Shown here piece after piece: positions 20,778 to 31,643 of a stretch of DNA of 64,000 nucleotides (positions within the stretch are counted from its first letter, which is position 1; each line of letters opens with the position of its first letter). The position numbers and the translations under genes were made by a program. Source of the stretch: Spirometra erinaceieuropaei (Eukaryota; Platyhelminthes; Cestoda; Diphyllobothriidea; Diphyllobothriidae). The notes under the pieces were generated by a model. That model did no database searches, was not told the DNA's origin, and worked only from the letters and a program-made list of their open reading frames with translations. The DNA lies in the NCBI GenBank assembly GCA_902702965.1, contig CACRXP010000029.1, positions 1,628,275-1,692,274 on the forward strand, read 5' to 3'.

Positions 20778-21170
20778 ATGCTTAAAAAGGACCACTGCAT
20801 CATAATTCAGGGCCTCCCAGAGTCCTGCGCCAGTACCCCCAGGAAACGAGTCGCTGCTGACTTAGAGCAATTTCAGGAACTACTAAATGAAATGCTGCAA
20901 CCAACAGAAGATGTCACAGTCCTAAAGGCGTTTCGTCTGGGTAGCCGCACAAATGCCACTCCGAAGACGCGACCACGACCTCTAAAAATCGTCCTATGTA
21001 GCAATGGGCAGGCGAAACTACTCCTTTCCAGGCGTTTTCGACTGAAGCATTCCCATAAAGGAGTGTTTTTTCAGCCGGACAACTCACCTGCCGGGAGAAT
21101 GAATCGCCGCGAACTTCTCCTAAAACTGAGAACACGGCAAACCAGCGGAGAAGAAAACTTGACAATCTAA
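20778..21170 (+). CDS. ORF1 C-terminal part of non-LTR element 2
   Basis: A 130-codon frame with IIQGLPES early, FQELLNEML, then AFRLGSRTN, PRPLKIVLCS and a Arg/Lys-rich end (RRFRLKHSHKGVFFQPD). The pattern of an IQGLPE-like strand followed by a VLKAFRLG strand and a RPLKI strand is typical of ORF1 proteins of CR1/L2-type elements, which bind the element RNA. It is separated from the upstream ORF1 part by stops. The Met start is arbitrary. Confidence 0.6.
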   Translation: MLKKDHCIIIQGLPESCASTPRKRVAADLEQFQELLNEMLQPTEDVTVLKAFRLGSRTNATPKTRPRPLKIVLCSNGQAKLLLSRRFRLKHSHKGVFFQPDNSPAGRMNRRELLLKLRTRQTSGEENLTI

Positions 21171-21277
21171 AAAGACAGCATTGTCAAACGACATTCCGCC
21201 CCCCTCTGGATCAAGCCGATCCGAATGACCTCACAGCTACCCCAGTAGCTCGTGTCAGGTTTAAAAACAAACCTCGC

Positions 21278-21811
21278 ATGAACTCGAAACTTATATTCAT
21301 GTATACCAACGCGCAAATTGTACTTCCAAAACTGGACGAACTCCGTATACATACCTACGACCTCCATCCAGACGTTCTCTCAATAGCAGAAATATGGTTA
21401 TCCGAACAGGTTGATTATAGAGAGCTCATGCTCCCTGGATTTCAACTGTTCCACTGGGACAGAGGAAACAGAAGGGGTGTAGGCACAGTAACATTTGTTA
21501 AAAATGGCTTGAACGTTTCAGTAAAAACTGCCCAACTGACTTGTAGTACCGAAGCATTATGGCTCACAATAAGGGCACCGGGCTCTCAAAGTCTCGATAT
21601 CTTGACAGTATATCGTCCTCCGAGAAGTGGCCCTGACGCTGATGCCCAACTGCTGGAGGAGCTCAGATTATTTTCAACGCGGCCGACTACTCTCATCGTA
21701 AGAGATTTTAATGCACCTCACATAAACTGGAGCTCAGTCACAGCCGACTGCTGTGAAGCAGCATTTTACCAGCAGCTACTGTGTACCTCCGGCAACCTGC
21801 TTCTCACCTAA
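21278..21811 (+). CDS. Endonuclease domain of non-LTR element 2
   Basis: The 177-codon frame has the order of an apurinic/apyrimidinic-type endonuclease: YTNAQ near the start, KLDELR, LSIAEIWLS (catalytic Glu region), VYRPPRSG, and VRDFNAPHINW. The last corresponds to the usual GDFN(x)PHINW but with Gly changed to Arg. The enzyme would nick target DNA to prime reverse transcription. A stop at 21809-21811 cuts the domain, which resumes at 21818 with LDLVFTKSSD and GKSDHVVL (the SDH catalytic motif). Confidence 0.85.
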   Translation: MNSKLIFMYTNAQIVLPKLDELRIHTYDLHPDVLSIAEIWLSEQVDYRELMLPGFQLFHWDRGNRRGVGTVTFVKNGLNVSVKTAQLTCSTEALWLTIRAPGSQSLDILTVYRPPRSGPDADAQLLEELRLFSTRPTTLIVRDFNAPHINWSSVTADCCEAAFYQQLLCTSGNLLLT

Positions 21812-21817
21812 CACGTT

Positions 21818-22504
21818 ATGTTTCCAACGACAGTTCGAGAGGGCCAACAAATGAACTGCCTCGATCTTGTGTTCACCAAGTCGTCTGACAACACCGACGT
21901 TGTGAATTGCCTCCCCCCGTTGGGTAAGAGTGACCATGTGGTTCTCATGTGGGAATACACCTTATTCTCCCTGCCTGGACACCCGCTCGATTCCCGACCT
22001 AATATTTGGCGCGGTGATTTCGAACAGATGAAAAAGGATCTTAGTCCTATCAACTGGGCATCCACTCTCTCCGGCGATGTCGAAGAGGCTTGGTGTCATT
22101 TCAAAGAGTTAGCTCACAACCTCATCTCCAACCGCTGCTCAATCATGCGCAGAAGACTAACAAGTAGACCTCGTTGGTTGACTCCGTCCCTAAAGAAGGA
22201 AGTTAACAAGAAGAGGAAGCTATGGAAAGGATCTCCGACGGACCGGACGCCAGAATACATAAGCAGTTATAAGTTACAGAGAAATCGGGTCAAAATTCTC
22301 ATCGCCAGAGGTCGGAAAGCCTTTGAAAAGAATCTTTTGAACCGTGCCATGGTTAGTCCCAAAATCCTTTACAGCTACACAAGACAGAGCATACGGGACA
22401 AAGATCCCGTCCCACTGCCGCGAACTGCTGAGCGTGCGGAAATCTCCGATGACAAGGATAAGGCTGAAAATCTCTCAGTTCTTCCGGTCTGTCGTGACTA
22501 TTGA
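21818..22504 (+). pseudogene. Endonuclease end and linker of non-LTR element 2
   Basis: Continues the endonuclease after one in-frame stop. NCLDLVFT and KSDHVVLMWEY match the C-terminal SDH block, and WLTPSLKKEVNKKRKLWK resembles the linker before the RT of CR1-like elements. It ends in a frame break near 22500. Confidence 0.8.
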
Positions 22505-22599
22505 ACTTGTTTTTTTCTCACCCGCTTATGAAGACGAAGAAACGCCTACCCTCGAAGCCGTCTTCTTCACCGAAACAATTGTTCGAAATGAGTTAATAA

Positions 22600-23501
22600 A
22601 CCTGAAATAATCGACCTCCCTAGGCCCTGATGCAATCCCGGCCAAGCTGCTGACGGAGCTGGCTCCCGAAATGTCCAAGCCGTTAACCTTTATCTTATAA
22701 ACGCCATTTGGTACTGGATGCCTGCCCTCTGATTGGAAGTCCGCTCCCATCACTCCGCTTTTTAAGGGTGGAGGTTGTGCGTCTGCAAATAACTAGAGGT
22801 CAGTGAGTCTTACCTCCATCTGTTGCAAAATCATGGAGAAGATAATTAAGAAGGCCTTGATGCAGTTCCTCGGGCAGCGCCACCTCCTCTCTGATGCCCA
22901 AAACGGCCTTCAAAGTGGAAGGTCCTGCCTCACAAATTTGCTCTTTACGCTCGAACGCTGGACCAAAGCACGCGATTAAGGCAATGTGGTGCACGCCATC
23001 TACATCGACTTCAAAAAGGCTTTCGACAGCTTTCCTCACCAACGTCTCTCGTACAAACTGCGCAACGCTGGAATTCGTGGGCGCCTTCTTGCATGGATAC
23101 TGAGCTTTTTGGCTGGACGGTCCCCAAGAGGGTAGGTCGGGCGTCGACAGTCCTCAGATGTAAGCGTGATGAGTGGTGTCCCACAGGGCTCAGCCTTAGG
23201 TCCCACTTTATTCCTCGTTTTCATAAATGACTGCGTCAAGGACCTAGACTGTCATGTCATCCTGTTTGCGGACGACATAAAATTGTGGAAAGTTATTCAC
23301 AATGTGGCAGACGCGGACCACCTGAAAGCAACCTTGAACAGGCTCGAAGACTGGTCAAAGCACTGGCTTATGCCCTTCAATATAAGCAAGAGCAAATTTA
23401 TTCAACTCGGCAGCTTCAGAGCCTCCAGCACCAGGACTTACTTTCAGCACGGCACGCAGGTTGACAGTCAGATGCACCTGGGTGTATGGATTACATCTTA
23501 A
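22600..23501 (+). pseudogene. Reverse transcriptase of non-LTR element 2, broken
   Basis: RT blocks are spread over interrupted frames: SLGPDAIPAKLL (22618), SICCKIMEKII (22820), YIDFKKAFDSFPHQRL (22998, first catalytic Asp), then SGVPQGSALGPTLF and FADDIKLW (23166-23290, catalytic Asp pair present). At least three in-frame stops lie before 23166. Confidence 0.85.
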
Positions 23502-23552
23502 CTCAAACCAACGCCGCACTGCGCGAAGGCGGCTAAATCGGCTACGGCCACA

Positions 23553-24089
23553 TTGCAACTCATTATGCGAGCATTTATGGGATTTGACCCTGACTGCTTT
23601 TCCAAAATATTTGGCACCTTCGTGCGACCACATCTAGAATTACCCATACAGGCGTGGAGACCTTGGACTGCCAAGGACTATACCGTCTTGGAGAAGGTTC
23701 AGAGACGGACGACCAAAATAACAAAAGGTCTGGGAGCACTGCCCTACAAAACCAGACTGTCAACTCTCAACCTGTTTTCCCTTTCCTACAGGCAATTGCC
23801 TGGTGACCTTATACTAACATTTCACATTATCAGCGGCCTAGACTGTTGTTTAGATCCCACTGATTATTTCATCCAAGCTGAGACGCCCACTTTGCGCGGT
23901 CATCCCCTAAAACTACGCGCAGGAAAATCAAGAATCAATGGACGAAGGTTCGTTTTCAGTAACAGAGTGGTTGCAGCGTGGAATGCCCTACCCACCGATG
24001 TTGTTATCTCCTCCCGTGTGAATTCCTTCAAGTGTAGACTTGATGGGCATCAAGCTTCCCAATTACCATCCTCACATCCACTCACATAA
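23553..24089 (+). pseudogene. C-terminal domain of non-LTR element 2
   Basis: 178 codons with FVRPHLELPIQAW, VLEKVQRRTTK and VAAWNALPTDVV, the conserved post-RT motifs of CR1-like elements. It is separated from the RT frame by a stop near 23501. The 3' UTR follows. Confidence 0.8.
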
Positions 24090-24484
24090 CCCGGCACAAC
24101 TTATACTCGTTTATACTACTTGTAATCAGTAGGTAACCGTTAATGATTACTCTTTTTCGACTAGCTGTCAGTTGTCTGCGAGTATGTACAAAATCCCTTT
24201 TTCACCTTCCCACTTATCAATCTTTTTCTCCAACGACTTGTAACCAATAGGGAGTTCAAAGGCGCTCGCGTATACTCCCCTTTATAAACTGATAGTGATA
24301 CTGAAACTGATACTGTATTAAAGGTCTTATACCGTACCTCCGACATAGATACTAACCAGAAGCCCAGACACGTGTTTCGCCGATATTCTGCCGCTGCGTT
24401 ACACAGCTGCGAGGGGTTCGGCTCTTCAGTGGAACCTCCAGCGTTCTCTATGCGGTTTCTGATGTATGAAATCCAGAGAATAAT

Positions 24485-24617
24485 CAAGTGAATAATTTCA
24501 GAAATTACTCAGTGCAGGGCTTGGAGTTAAATCTCCGGGACATGACAGTAAAAAGATATGTCCCGCAGATTTAACTCCAACTCCTGCACTGAGTTATTTC
24601 TGAAATTATTCGCTTGA
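24485..24617. repeat. 133-bp hairpin (foldback MITE)
   Basis: Arms 24485-24543 and 24558-24617 are nearly perfect reverse complements of about 59 bases around a 14-base loop (CAAGTGAATAATTTCAG at one end, its inverse at the other). It lies between element 2 and the Penelope-like fragment. No coding content. Confidence 0.85.
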
Positions 24618-24636
24618 TATATATATTTATATAAAT

Positions 24637-25312
24637 CTATATGCGTAAAGATTCGAGGTCCAGACATTGCATCGCGTTCATCATCCCCCGAAGAAGACGA
24701 AGAAGACAAGTGGGCGAATTCACGGACCATATTGTATTCGGGCTGACGTTTCGGAAACTTCCTCGTTTCCATCATCAGAGTAGCGTACTTGTTGCACTTG
24801 CCGGTCTTGATTTGTTCAGTCTTGCAGCTTGCCTCGTATTATAGCCGTGCTTGAGGCACGAACTTTGACCTGCCTGTTTGCCGCTGACTGGCTTAGACCT
24901 CCCCGGGGCTGACCGCTGACAGGTCTGCGTGACCTTTGTTCCCTTTGGGGTCGGCGTAATTGTAATCAAATCAACGTGCTGCTTGGCCAATCCCACGTCA
25001 GCCAGTGGACCGATTGGTTGTTGCTGTTCAGGTGGGCAGCATTCAGCTTCGCTGGCGCATCGGTGAGACAGTGTTCGGTTTTGGTCACATGATCTCTGGC
25101 CCCTATTCCGCTATTTTCTGTGAGCGTTGACTCTCGGTCCCGCGTGCTCGCTTGCCTTACTGGTCCTGTCCGGACTGATTGAAGCTTTGTATGCAGCGTC
25201 TGGTAGGCAGGATGTAAATATATAGCTCGGTTGGGTGTACCAGTCGAGGACCAACTGTCGAGCACCAGTCTGGCCATCTTCTCATTGGCTCGACCAATTA
25301 CCAATGCAGCTG
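24637..25312 (-). mobile_element. Penelope-like element 3' end with terminal repeat
   Basis: On the minus strand, 25304-25180 encodes a GIY-YIG C-terminal tail (GRANEKMARLVLDSWSS, then AIYLHPAYQTL), followed by several hundred bases of non-coding terminal repeat that contains a hammerhead-ribozyme-like motif at 24738-24785. The upstream catalytic part of the endonuclease is missing, so this is a 5'-truncated copy. Confidence 0.7.
24738..24785 (-). ncRNA. Hammerhead ribozyme candidate in a Penelope-like terminal repeat
   Basis: The minus strand reads CTCTGATGA, then a 6-bp stem GGAAAC/GUUUCC with loop GAGGAA, then GAAACGTC. This is the hammerhead catalytic core: CUGAUGA, helix II, GAAA, with a GUC cleavage triplet. 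Hammerheads with a minimal helix III (GAAAC followed directly by GUC) are described from Penelope-like elements of many eukaryotes, and this one sits in the terminal-repeat region of such an element. All invariant core bases are present. One extra U precedes helix II. Confidence 0.72.
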
Positions 25313-27037
25313 ACTAATTGTCTTCCGAGTGCAAACTCTGAGGCAGATAATCGAGTAATTATCAAAACGGAAAATTTCGGCAAGGATAGGTCCTGCAGCC
25401 CTACCTGAGTGACACCACATGGTAAGCTTTGTAAAAACATATAGTAGGCTCAAATGGGTTGATATTATAAATATAATTAAGTAATTATAAAACAACATTC
25501 TACTCCATCGAGTGGCTGTGCCACGCCGGAGGAGTGCCTAAACGCCAGCCCCGAATATCTCAGGTACCAGTTCATATGCATTTCCCTGCGTATGCTTCGA
25601 GCCATGCTTGAGCCCTTTTGATTATCCCTATTCAGCGAGTGACCATGAATTGTTCGGACGTAGTTGAACTACGTTAGTTCTGCTACAGTAGCTATGCACT
25701 GCCAATTATCAAACGGTTCCCCCGTGGCCTTCCAGTTTTGATTGAGACCTCATTATCCTCTTAATCCAGTGAGTGGCTGTGTCGGAGGGCGGCTGTGTGT
25801 ACGTGACGGGTTCTCTCGCGTCCCTGTGCGTGTTTCAAGCTCTGACTGCGCTCTCTTCTCCCTCCTAGTCCAGCCAGTGGCCAAGTCAGGTATGTTAACC
25901 TATGCTCTAAAAGTTAGCTAACAATAAGTTACCACGCAAGTGGGTCTGCAGAACCAAACCCTGACAAAATGCATTGTAGGATATTGTAGTTCCTTTAACA
26001 GATACAAAAAGTCAGCAAATAGAGTTTGTTCCCCACCTATTTCTGATAAAAAAATAAAGCCAAGTGTTTGAAATCTGGGACCATTTGCTGAGGATTAGTG
26101 AGAAATGTCATATTTCGTTGAAATATTTCTAAAAAATGAGAATGGCATTCTCCATGCTAACAGCAATCTCAAACGCAAATTACTACATCGAGGTTAGACT
26201 CATGTCCCAAAAATATTACAGTGTGCCAGGGGAGTGTGGTAGACTATGAGAATCACTTCGTCTAGGAATTGCTCATTTTTGCCTGTTGTTGGCAAGTCCA
26301 TTGTGCAAAATAAGCAATAAGGAACCATGCCAATTCGCGTTTTACGCATAAGGGTAAGTATATGACGGTCATTCATCAAATGCCTGCTGCCAGATAGTGA
26401 ACTAAATAATCACGTCGACACACTTACTCCAAGTCTGTTTCGGAGTCATCAAGGACAGCAACCTATTTTGATTTGCACAAGGCTGTTTCTCCTCCCAATT
26501 TGTCGGTATCAAGTCACAACCCACCACGGTGCTTTCGTTTTTCGCGTTCCGTCGTTAAGTTCAGACGACCGGAATGCAGCCGCAAGTGCCGTGCATGTTT
26601 GGTAAATGCAGAAGGGTGTGTTCGCTTTCGCGACTCCTCCGTTTAAGCTCGGCATCTAACGTTCTAACATTATCTTACCATTGGAATGATACATTGACGG
26701 TGGCGAATTTGCTGTTGATGCAACGTATGTTAGGCCCAGTAATACAATATAATTCGTAAATGTAAGACCTGCGCGGTCTGTGATGATAGTTCCGTCATGC
26801 CACTATTTAACGTTTTTGGGATTCCCTACCAATGACAAAATTTGCTCGGATTTCCAGATGAAGTAAGTAGCACTTAAGTAGAAAAGACCCTATTCACACT
26901 GTCTTATTTTATTTACCAATTATTTATAGTCACTTTATGGCTCTTCGGGCATATAAAGATCCAACATTGATGTTTCGCAACTGGTTAAAATGAGTATGGA
27001 ATATTCATTTCCCACAATTGGGAGGAGCTCTGTGACC
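25313..27037. other. No gene recognised
   Basis: Mixed-composition sequence without splice-bounded exons or matches to other repeats in the window. A 61-codon frame at 26574-26759 has no supporting context. Confidence 0.4.
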
Positions 27038-27118
27038 TCGGTAGGATTCGGAACCACTTCAGCAAAACCAAGGCCTGAGGGCAACCAACCCTGCAATCAC
27101 CTGAGCTAGGAGGCTCTA
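27038..27118 (-). other. tRNA-like sequence, probable SINE head or tRNA pseudogene
   Basis: On the minus strand CCTAGCTCAGGTG (A-box-like) is followed after about 38 bases by GGTTCCGAATCC, a B box with one inserted C. The inserted base and the poor acceptor-stem pairing argue against a functional tRNA. Confidence 0.5.
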
Positions 27119-27814
27119 TCGGAAACTGTGTCTCTCGAAATTGTGTCAAATTAATTTATAAAAATCCCTGCTATGCAGGCAACTTATTGTATAGGGCATT
27201 CGTTGATTCTATATGTAGAATTATGCTGGGCAGGTAACTTGACTCGAAGTTGAATTTCTTATTCTCATATAAATATCTCTCGTAGTGTGACATGGCGAGC
27301 AGTAATCATCTAGCATTTGCTTCATTTTGATGGTGATGATGATGTAGTCAGTAAATAAAAAAGAACTCCTCTGACTAACGCTGCTCGACGCACGTATTCT
27401 GCAAAAAACTCTCGCTGTAAAGCATTAAATGTGTGATCCTCTTCCCCTTTTGTTTACGCGCCTGGTTTATTTTCCAGACTTTTCTGCGTCTGCAGTTTAG
27501 AGAAAAAGAAACGCATATTTGCAGAATTTTCTATAGGCACGCTTAATTTCTCCCCATCAACCGAAGGAAAATTGTTACATACTGAATGACAAATTACGCC
27601 GACATCGCGACCATTTGTCAGTTTGACTAAAGAATCTACCTATTCGAGAAAATTTCACAATTCCCGCACTTTAATATTTGGAAACAGTGTATTCATAATA
27701 TTCTTTCAACATATTGACCAATGCGAATACATATATAAGAAACATGTTTTTTTTAAATTCCTGTGACGTCGTCACCGGAGTAAATCTTCGCTTGCTGTTC
27801 GGTGACAAATTTAT

Positions 27815-28362
27815 CTAATGAGCCGATTTACGTGTATAACAGACGTTAGGTAGAGTCGATTCCAACAGCAGCTGCATAGCCGTCAAAGCGTTGATGTACA
27901 CGTTTTTGCGTAGATTAACTATACCATCGAAATCAGTTGGACGATTATCCTTCTGCAAGAACGATGCGGAATCAGGCATGATTTCATATCTCCAAAGATT
28001 AGTAAGTGTTACTGTCGCCAATATATCAATTTGGGTATTATTTAAAGTGATGATCTTCCACATGGACGGATAAATCGACCTTCTCTGTTTGTGACCATAC
28101 AAGCCAGTGGGGTATTCAAGCCGACAGGTGAGGTTCAGGCTAATTTTAGCAAACACCAAAGTACAGAAATGTTCTTCTTCCTGAACGTCAGCCTTTGCGC
28201 AAATGCTTTCGCTGCCAAACGTAAATGCTTCAAGACTGCATGAGCATTGTTGATCACTGATGAGCGAAATAGGATACTGCTGATACAGTGGAATAGATAG
28301 AAATAGCCATTGCAGGTTCGAAATCGCCATGTTGGGTCCTTTGAATGGACACTGTCTTGCAG
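27815..28362 (-). CDS. Family gene A, main exon: Cys-rich secreted protein of unknown function
   Basis: A 548-base exon after the acceptor TTCCATTTCAG, phase 1. Spliced to exon 1 (29783-29852) it gives a 205-residue protein with a signal peptide. It starts ARQCPFKG, then has SNLQWLFLSIPL, a CSCSLE motif, ICAKAD, HFCTLVF, LTCRLEYPTG and a near-C-terminal LLLESTLPNVC. Seven Cys in this exon are conserved across the family, and one Cys in exon 1 makes eight, which would suit four disulfides. I do not recognise the family. It is diverged from C, D and E, mainly at the C-terminus (ends RKSAH). It is the only family member on the minus strand here. No frame breaks are visible. Confidence 0.72.
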
Positions 28363-29782
28363 CTGAAATGGAAACAAGTAGAGCAATTTCCAAAGGAGAA
28401 AGAATGACAGGTAAACAACTGGCTCTACGAACTTTGGATATAAAAGTGTTCATTTTACACGCCACTGAGCATAAAACACTGCTTTCGGAGCTGCGCAACT
28501 GTTAGATAAAATCTGATATATGCGGGCGGATAATTTTCATAAGCCATTCTAGATAACGGAACGTTTGGTGCGGACGTACCTCCGAGAAGGTAAAGATCAA
28601 ATTTCATCTATCCTGATAGGCACTCGCTTTAATATCCACAGTCATAGCTTTAGCTTCTTCTGCAGATCTTCATTAGCAAATTGATACATGACAGTATCAG
28701 TTGCACAGAGTCACATTTTGTAGACGCAATAGATGTCGATTTTAACCTTACTGTTATCATTTGCAATACCAAAGGTTTATGTACATTCAGAAGTCAAAAC
28801 ATGTATTCGGAAAGGCACAACATCCGACTTTGAGCCAACAGTATTTCCTGCTTCGGGGTATAAGTTCAACAATCTCTGCTTACCAGTCAGCAAAATATGA
28901 AACTGACAATTGCCATGGTGTTCCTTTATTGATAAACTTTATAAAAATTAAAGATCTGTATAAATATTATCTCAATCCCTGGAGCAGGTTTTTCCGTGTG
29001 TAAATGGATGTTATGCTCTAATAAATCTTTGCCACCACCCTTCACAAGAGTTCGATTATTTGTGCTGTTAGTAAAAGTCATCTGAGAACACAGTTTACAA
29101 TCTTCTATTCATTGTCACATTCAAAAATATTCTGCAGTCGCCTAGAAGAAGGCAATTTGCAATAAATACTGCCAATGCCTTTGGGTGCTTAGGTATGCGT
29201 GTCCTAATCCTTGTAAAACCCCAGCAGGACAGTAGACTGTTGTATAAAGAAAACCACATGACTCTACTAGGCTAAGTAAGAGTCACCAAATTGAGGATTG
29301 TGTATTCAGGTAAAATTTGAATTATTAATGCCAACTTTATGTTGACCAATGTCTTCGCCCGTCAAACGTGTACACACCACTAAATGTCATCTATTACCGA
29401 GTGGATATATCGGAGAAGGCAGAAATGTTTTTATTATCAATATTAGGGTCAGTACTCATAGGCTGTTCCAAATTTCTCAAGTAACATCCAAAGTCAGCAT
29501 TTTTATTTCTTATAATAGGTGGCACGACAGACCACAGTTCAATTATTTTTCTTGCATAATGTTCTAATTGCAAATTGCTAATTTGACTATGTGCGCAATC
29601 GTTCTGTCCATTATTAACATATAACAGCGGGCATTTAAGTGTTTTTATGATAATTTCCGGGTATGTAAAATTTGTTCATCCTTTTGTGCGCTAACAAATT
29701 TGTCGGAGTTTGTGCTGCAACAAATAAATAGAGACTAAAGAAAAGAAACCAAATTTTATCTTGTAAAATTTATCGTACTTAC
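28363..29782 (-). other. Intron of family gene A
   Basis: A 1.42-kb phase-1 intron, donor A|GTAAGTAC, acceptor TTTCAG. The region contains small open frames (28761-29003, 29349-29567) without motifs. No transposon was recognised. Confidence 0.65.
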
Positions 29783-29852
29783 TGGGAGAAGGACTACAAC
29801 ACTGTGTCGCAACCACACGCAGGAAAACTACTGTCAACCGCAAAGCCAACAT
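29783..29852 (-). CDS. Family gene A, signal-peptide exon
   Basis: A 70-base first exon encoding MLALRLTVVFLRVVATQCC and a few further residues: a short basic/hydrophobic signal peptide. It ends CCCA|GTAAGTAC, phase 1, which joins in frame to 28362. The ATG was chosen because the same 70-base exon occurs in genes D and E, with ATG and donor at identical spacing. Confidence 0.75.
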
Positions 29853-29885
29853 TGTTCTCGAATAGGCAACATACCAGGACTGACG

Positions 29886-29900
29886 TGCTTTAAAAGTGTC
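29886..29900 (-). promoter_or_regulatory. Possible core promoter of family gene A
   Basis: The T/A-rich ACTTTTAAAGC lies about 40 bases before the ATG. It is aligned with TTTTTAAAGC in gene D and TATAAAATAACG in gene E, within upstream sequence conserved among all three. If used, the 5' UTR would be very short. Confidence 0.35.
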
Positions 29901-30849
29901 ACACAAAACTCCTCATTGGTCTATCCACAGGTTATTTAGCGGACGCCTGTCCTTTTATGTATCTTTGCAATCCAGCTTTTACTCCTATGATGCCCAGTCG
30001 TTTAGACAGTCTTCATTTACAATCGGTTATCTCAATTGCCCATGTCACGTGAGTGATTGTTTTAAAGGAAGATATTTAGGTAGATAAAAATAAACAGTTC
30101 TGATATTTATTTAGAGAAACCCCTAAGATATGGTTATTAGATAGATAGATAATTTTTATTAAAGACCCGTCGGGGTCCCATCAAAGCAAGGTAAAATAAA
30201 TTTATATGCGAGTTTTAGACGAGGTAGGCTGAATCTTTACAAAATGCAATTCATAGTTTCTGAATTAGAAGTCCATTGATAAACATGATGATTGAGGGGT
30301 GAAAAAAACTCCTTAAAAAAGTTAAAAAGGATTGGATTGATTTTACAGGAGAAAAAAACCCCTCCATAAAAATAATAACAGAAAAAAGCGAGCAGGACTG
30401 ACCTGTAGGTGGCGGTATATAACGGAATGTTGTCGGTCATCGTCAGGATAGCAATAAATCTCAGCCTTGAGGGGTACGTATGCGGGTCAGACAGGACTGG
30501 CTTGCATGTGGCATTCTATACGGGATTCACAATTAAGATCGTCTGGGCCGGATTGATACGCCGCGCCAAAGAGGCCAGACGAGAGGAACCCAGATGCGAT
30601 CGGCCACAGCACGCTTCGAGTTCAGCCGAGCAGTGGGGAAGGGAGATACGACCGAACTACTAGTAGACAGTGAATACTGAGGGTTCCGCCGTGAGCGTCG
30701 ACAGACCACATGAGGTCGGAATGCGGCAGATGACATCAAAAACCGCGAAAATTGTCGCTATGGGGGAGGAGTGATAGCAGTGGATTTAGAAACCAGTTCA
30801 AAACAGGGGTTTATAATGATATAATTAAGATTTACCACTTACTCTACCA

Positions 30850-31620
30850 CTAAATCCCAGGAGGACCCTTCTCGAAGTCAAGAATCTGAGTGTTCGGGAA
30901 TGAGACCGTTAACAGTGCCTTTATGCTTTCCGGTGTAAGATGTTTGCGCAATTTCGACTTGAATAATAGTAAATTAGGCGATAATTTAATTTCAGGCGGA
31001 AGATTATTCCAAAGGAAGGCATATTTGGAAGCAAAGAAGAGGGAGCGCTTAGATGTAGTACAACGAGGCGGCGGAATCACCATGCAGGAGCTGCGCGTGG
31101 CATAAGACCGATCTCTCGGAGTGAGAGTGTCAATGTGCGGAAGACTGGAGCTAGAGTTGATGCGAAAAAGGAAGCAAAGGCCAGCTTCGAGTCTTCTAAC
31201 CCACAAAAACTTAATGTTCGCCAGCTGACATCTCTGAGTATAAGAAATACTGGACGAAGCTTGCGAGAACAGTTTCCGGGTGAAAACCCTCTGAAAATTT
31301 TCGATTTTATTACGGTCGCAGGCGTTCATTAAACAGAAGAAAGGACAGCAGTATTCGAGGACTGGAGGAACAAACATTTGATAATGTCTTAGCTTCATTT
31401 CCGAAAGGAAAAAAATATGCGATATGAATCCACATATCTGCGCGGCTTTGGCAGAGATTCTATCTGCATGAGGTGATAAAGCAAGCTTATTTGTACAACT
31501 TAGACCTAGGTCCATTATGGTGAAGCATTCGGAGAGTAGGTTATTCTGAAAAATTATGGGACCAGGAAGTTTGGTAGGACCAAAAGACATGAAACTACAC
31601 TTGGATAATGAAAACTCCAT
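30850..31620 (-). pseudogene. C-terminal part of the element 3 polyprotein
   Basis: 256 codons beginning FSLSKCSFMSFG (the end of the RT thumb region), FVPPVLEYCCPFF, YTQRCQLANIKFLWVRRLEAG and LWNNLPPEIKLSP, the post-RT domain shared with element 1. It is separated from the RT frame by a frameshift or stop at 31621-31643. Confidence 0.8.
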
Positions 31621-31643
31621 TTGCCATGTCGAACCCCATCTGC

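Larger units (their letters stand above)
19990..24310 (+). mobile_element. Non-LTR retrotransposon 2 (CR1-like), near full length but degraded
   Basis: The largest element in the window: an ORF1-like region (19990-21170), an apurinic-type endonuclease (21278-22000), a reverse transcriptase (about 22600-23500), a C-terminal domain (23553-24089) and a 3' UTR ending in imperfect CTGATACTG repeats near 24310. At least five stops or frame changes break ORF2, so it cannot be active. Its order ORF1, EN, RT is that of CR1-type elements. Confidence 0.85.
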
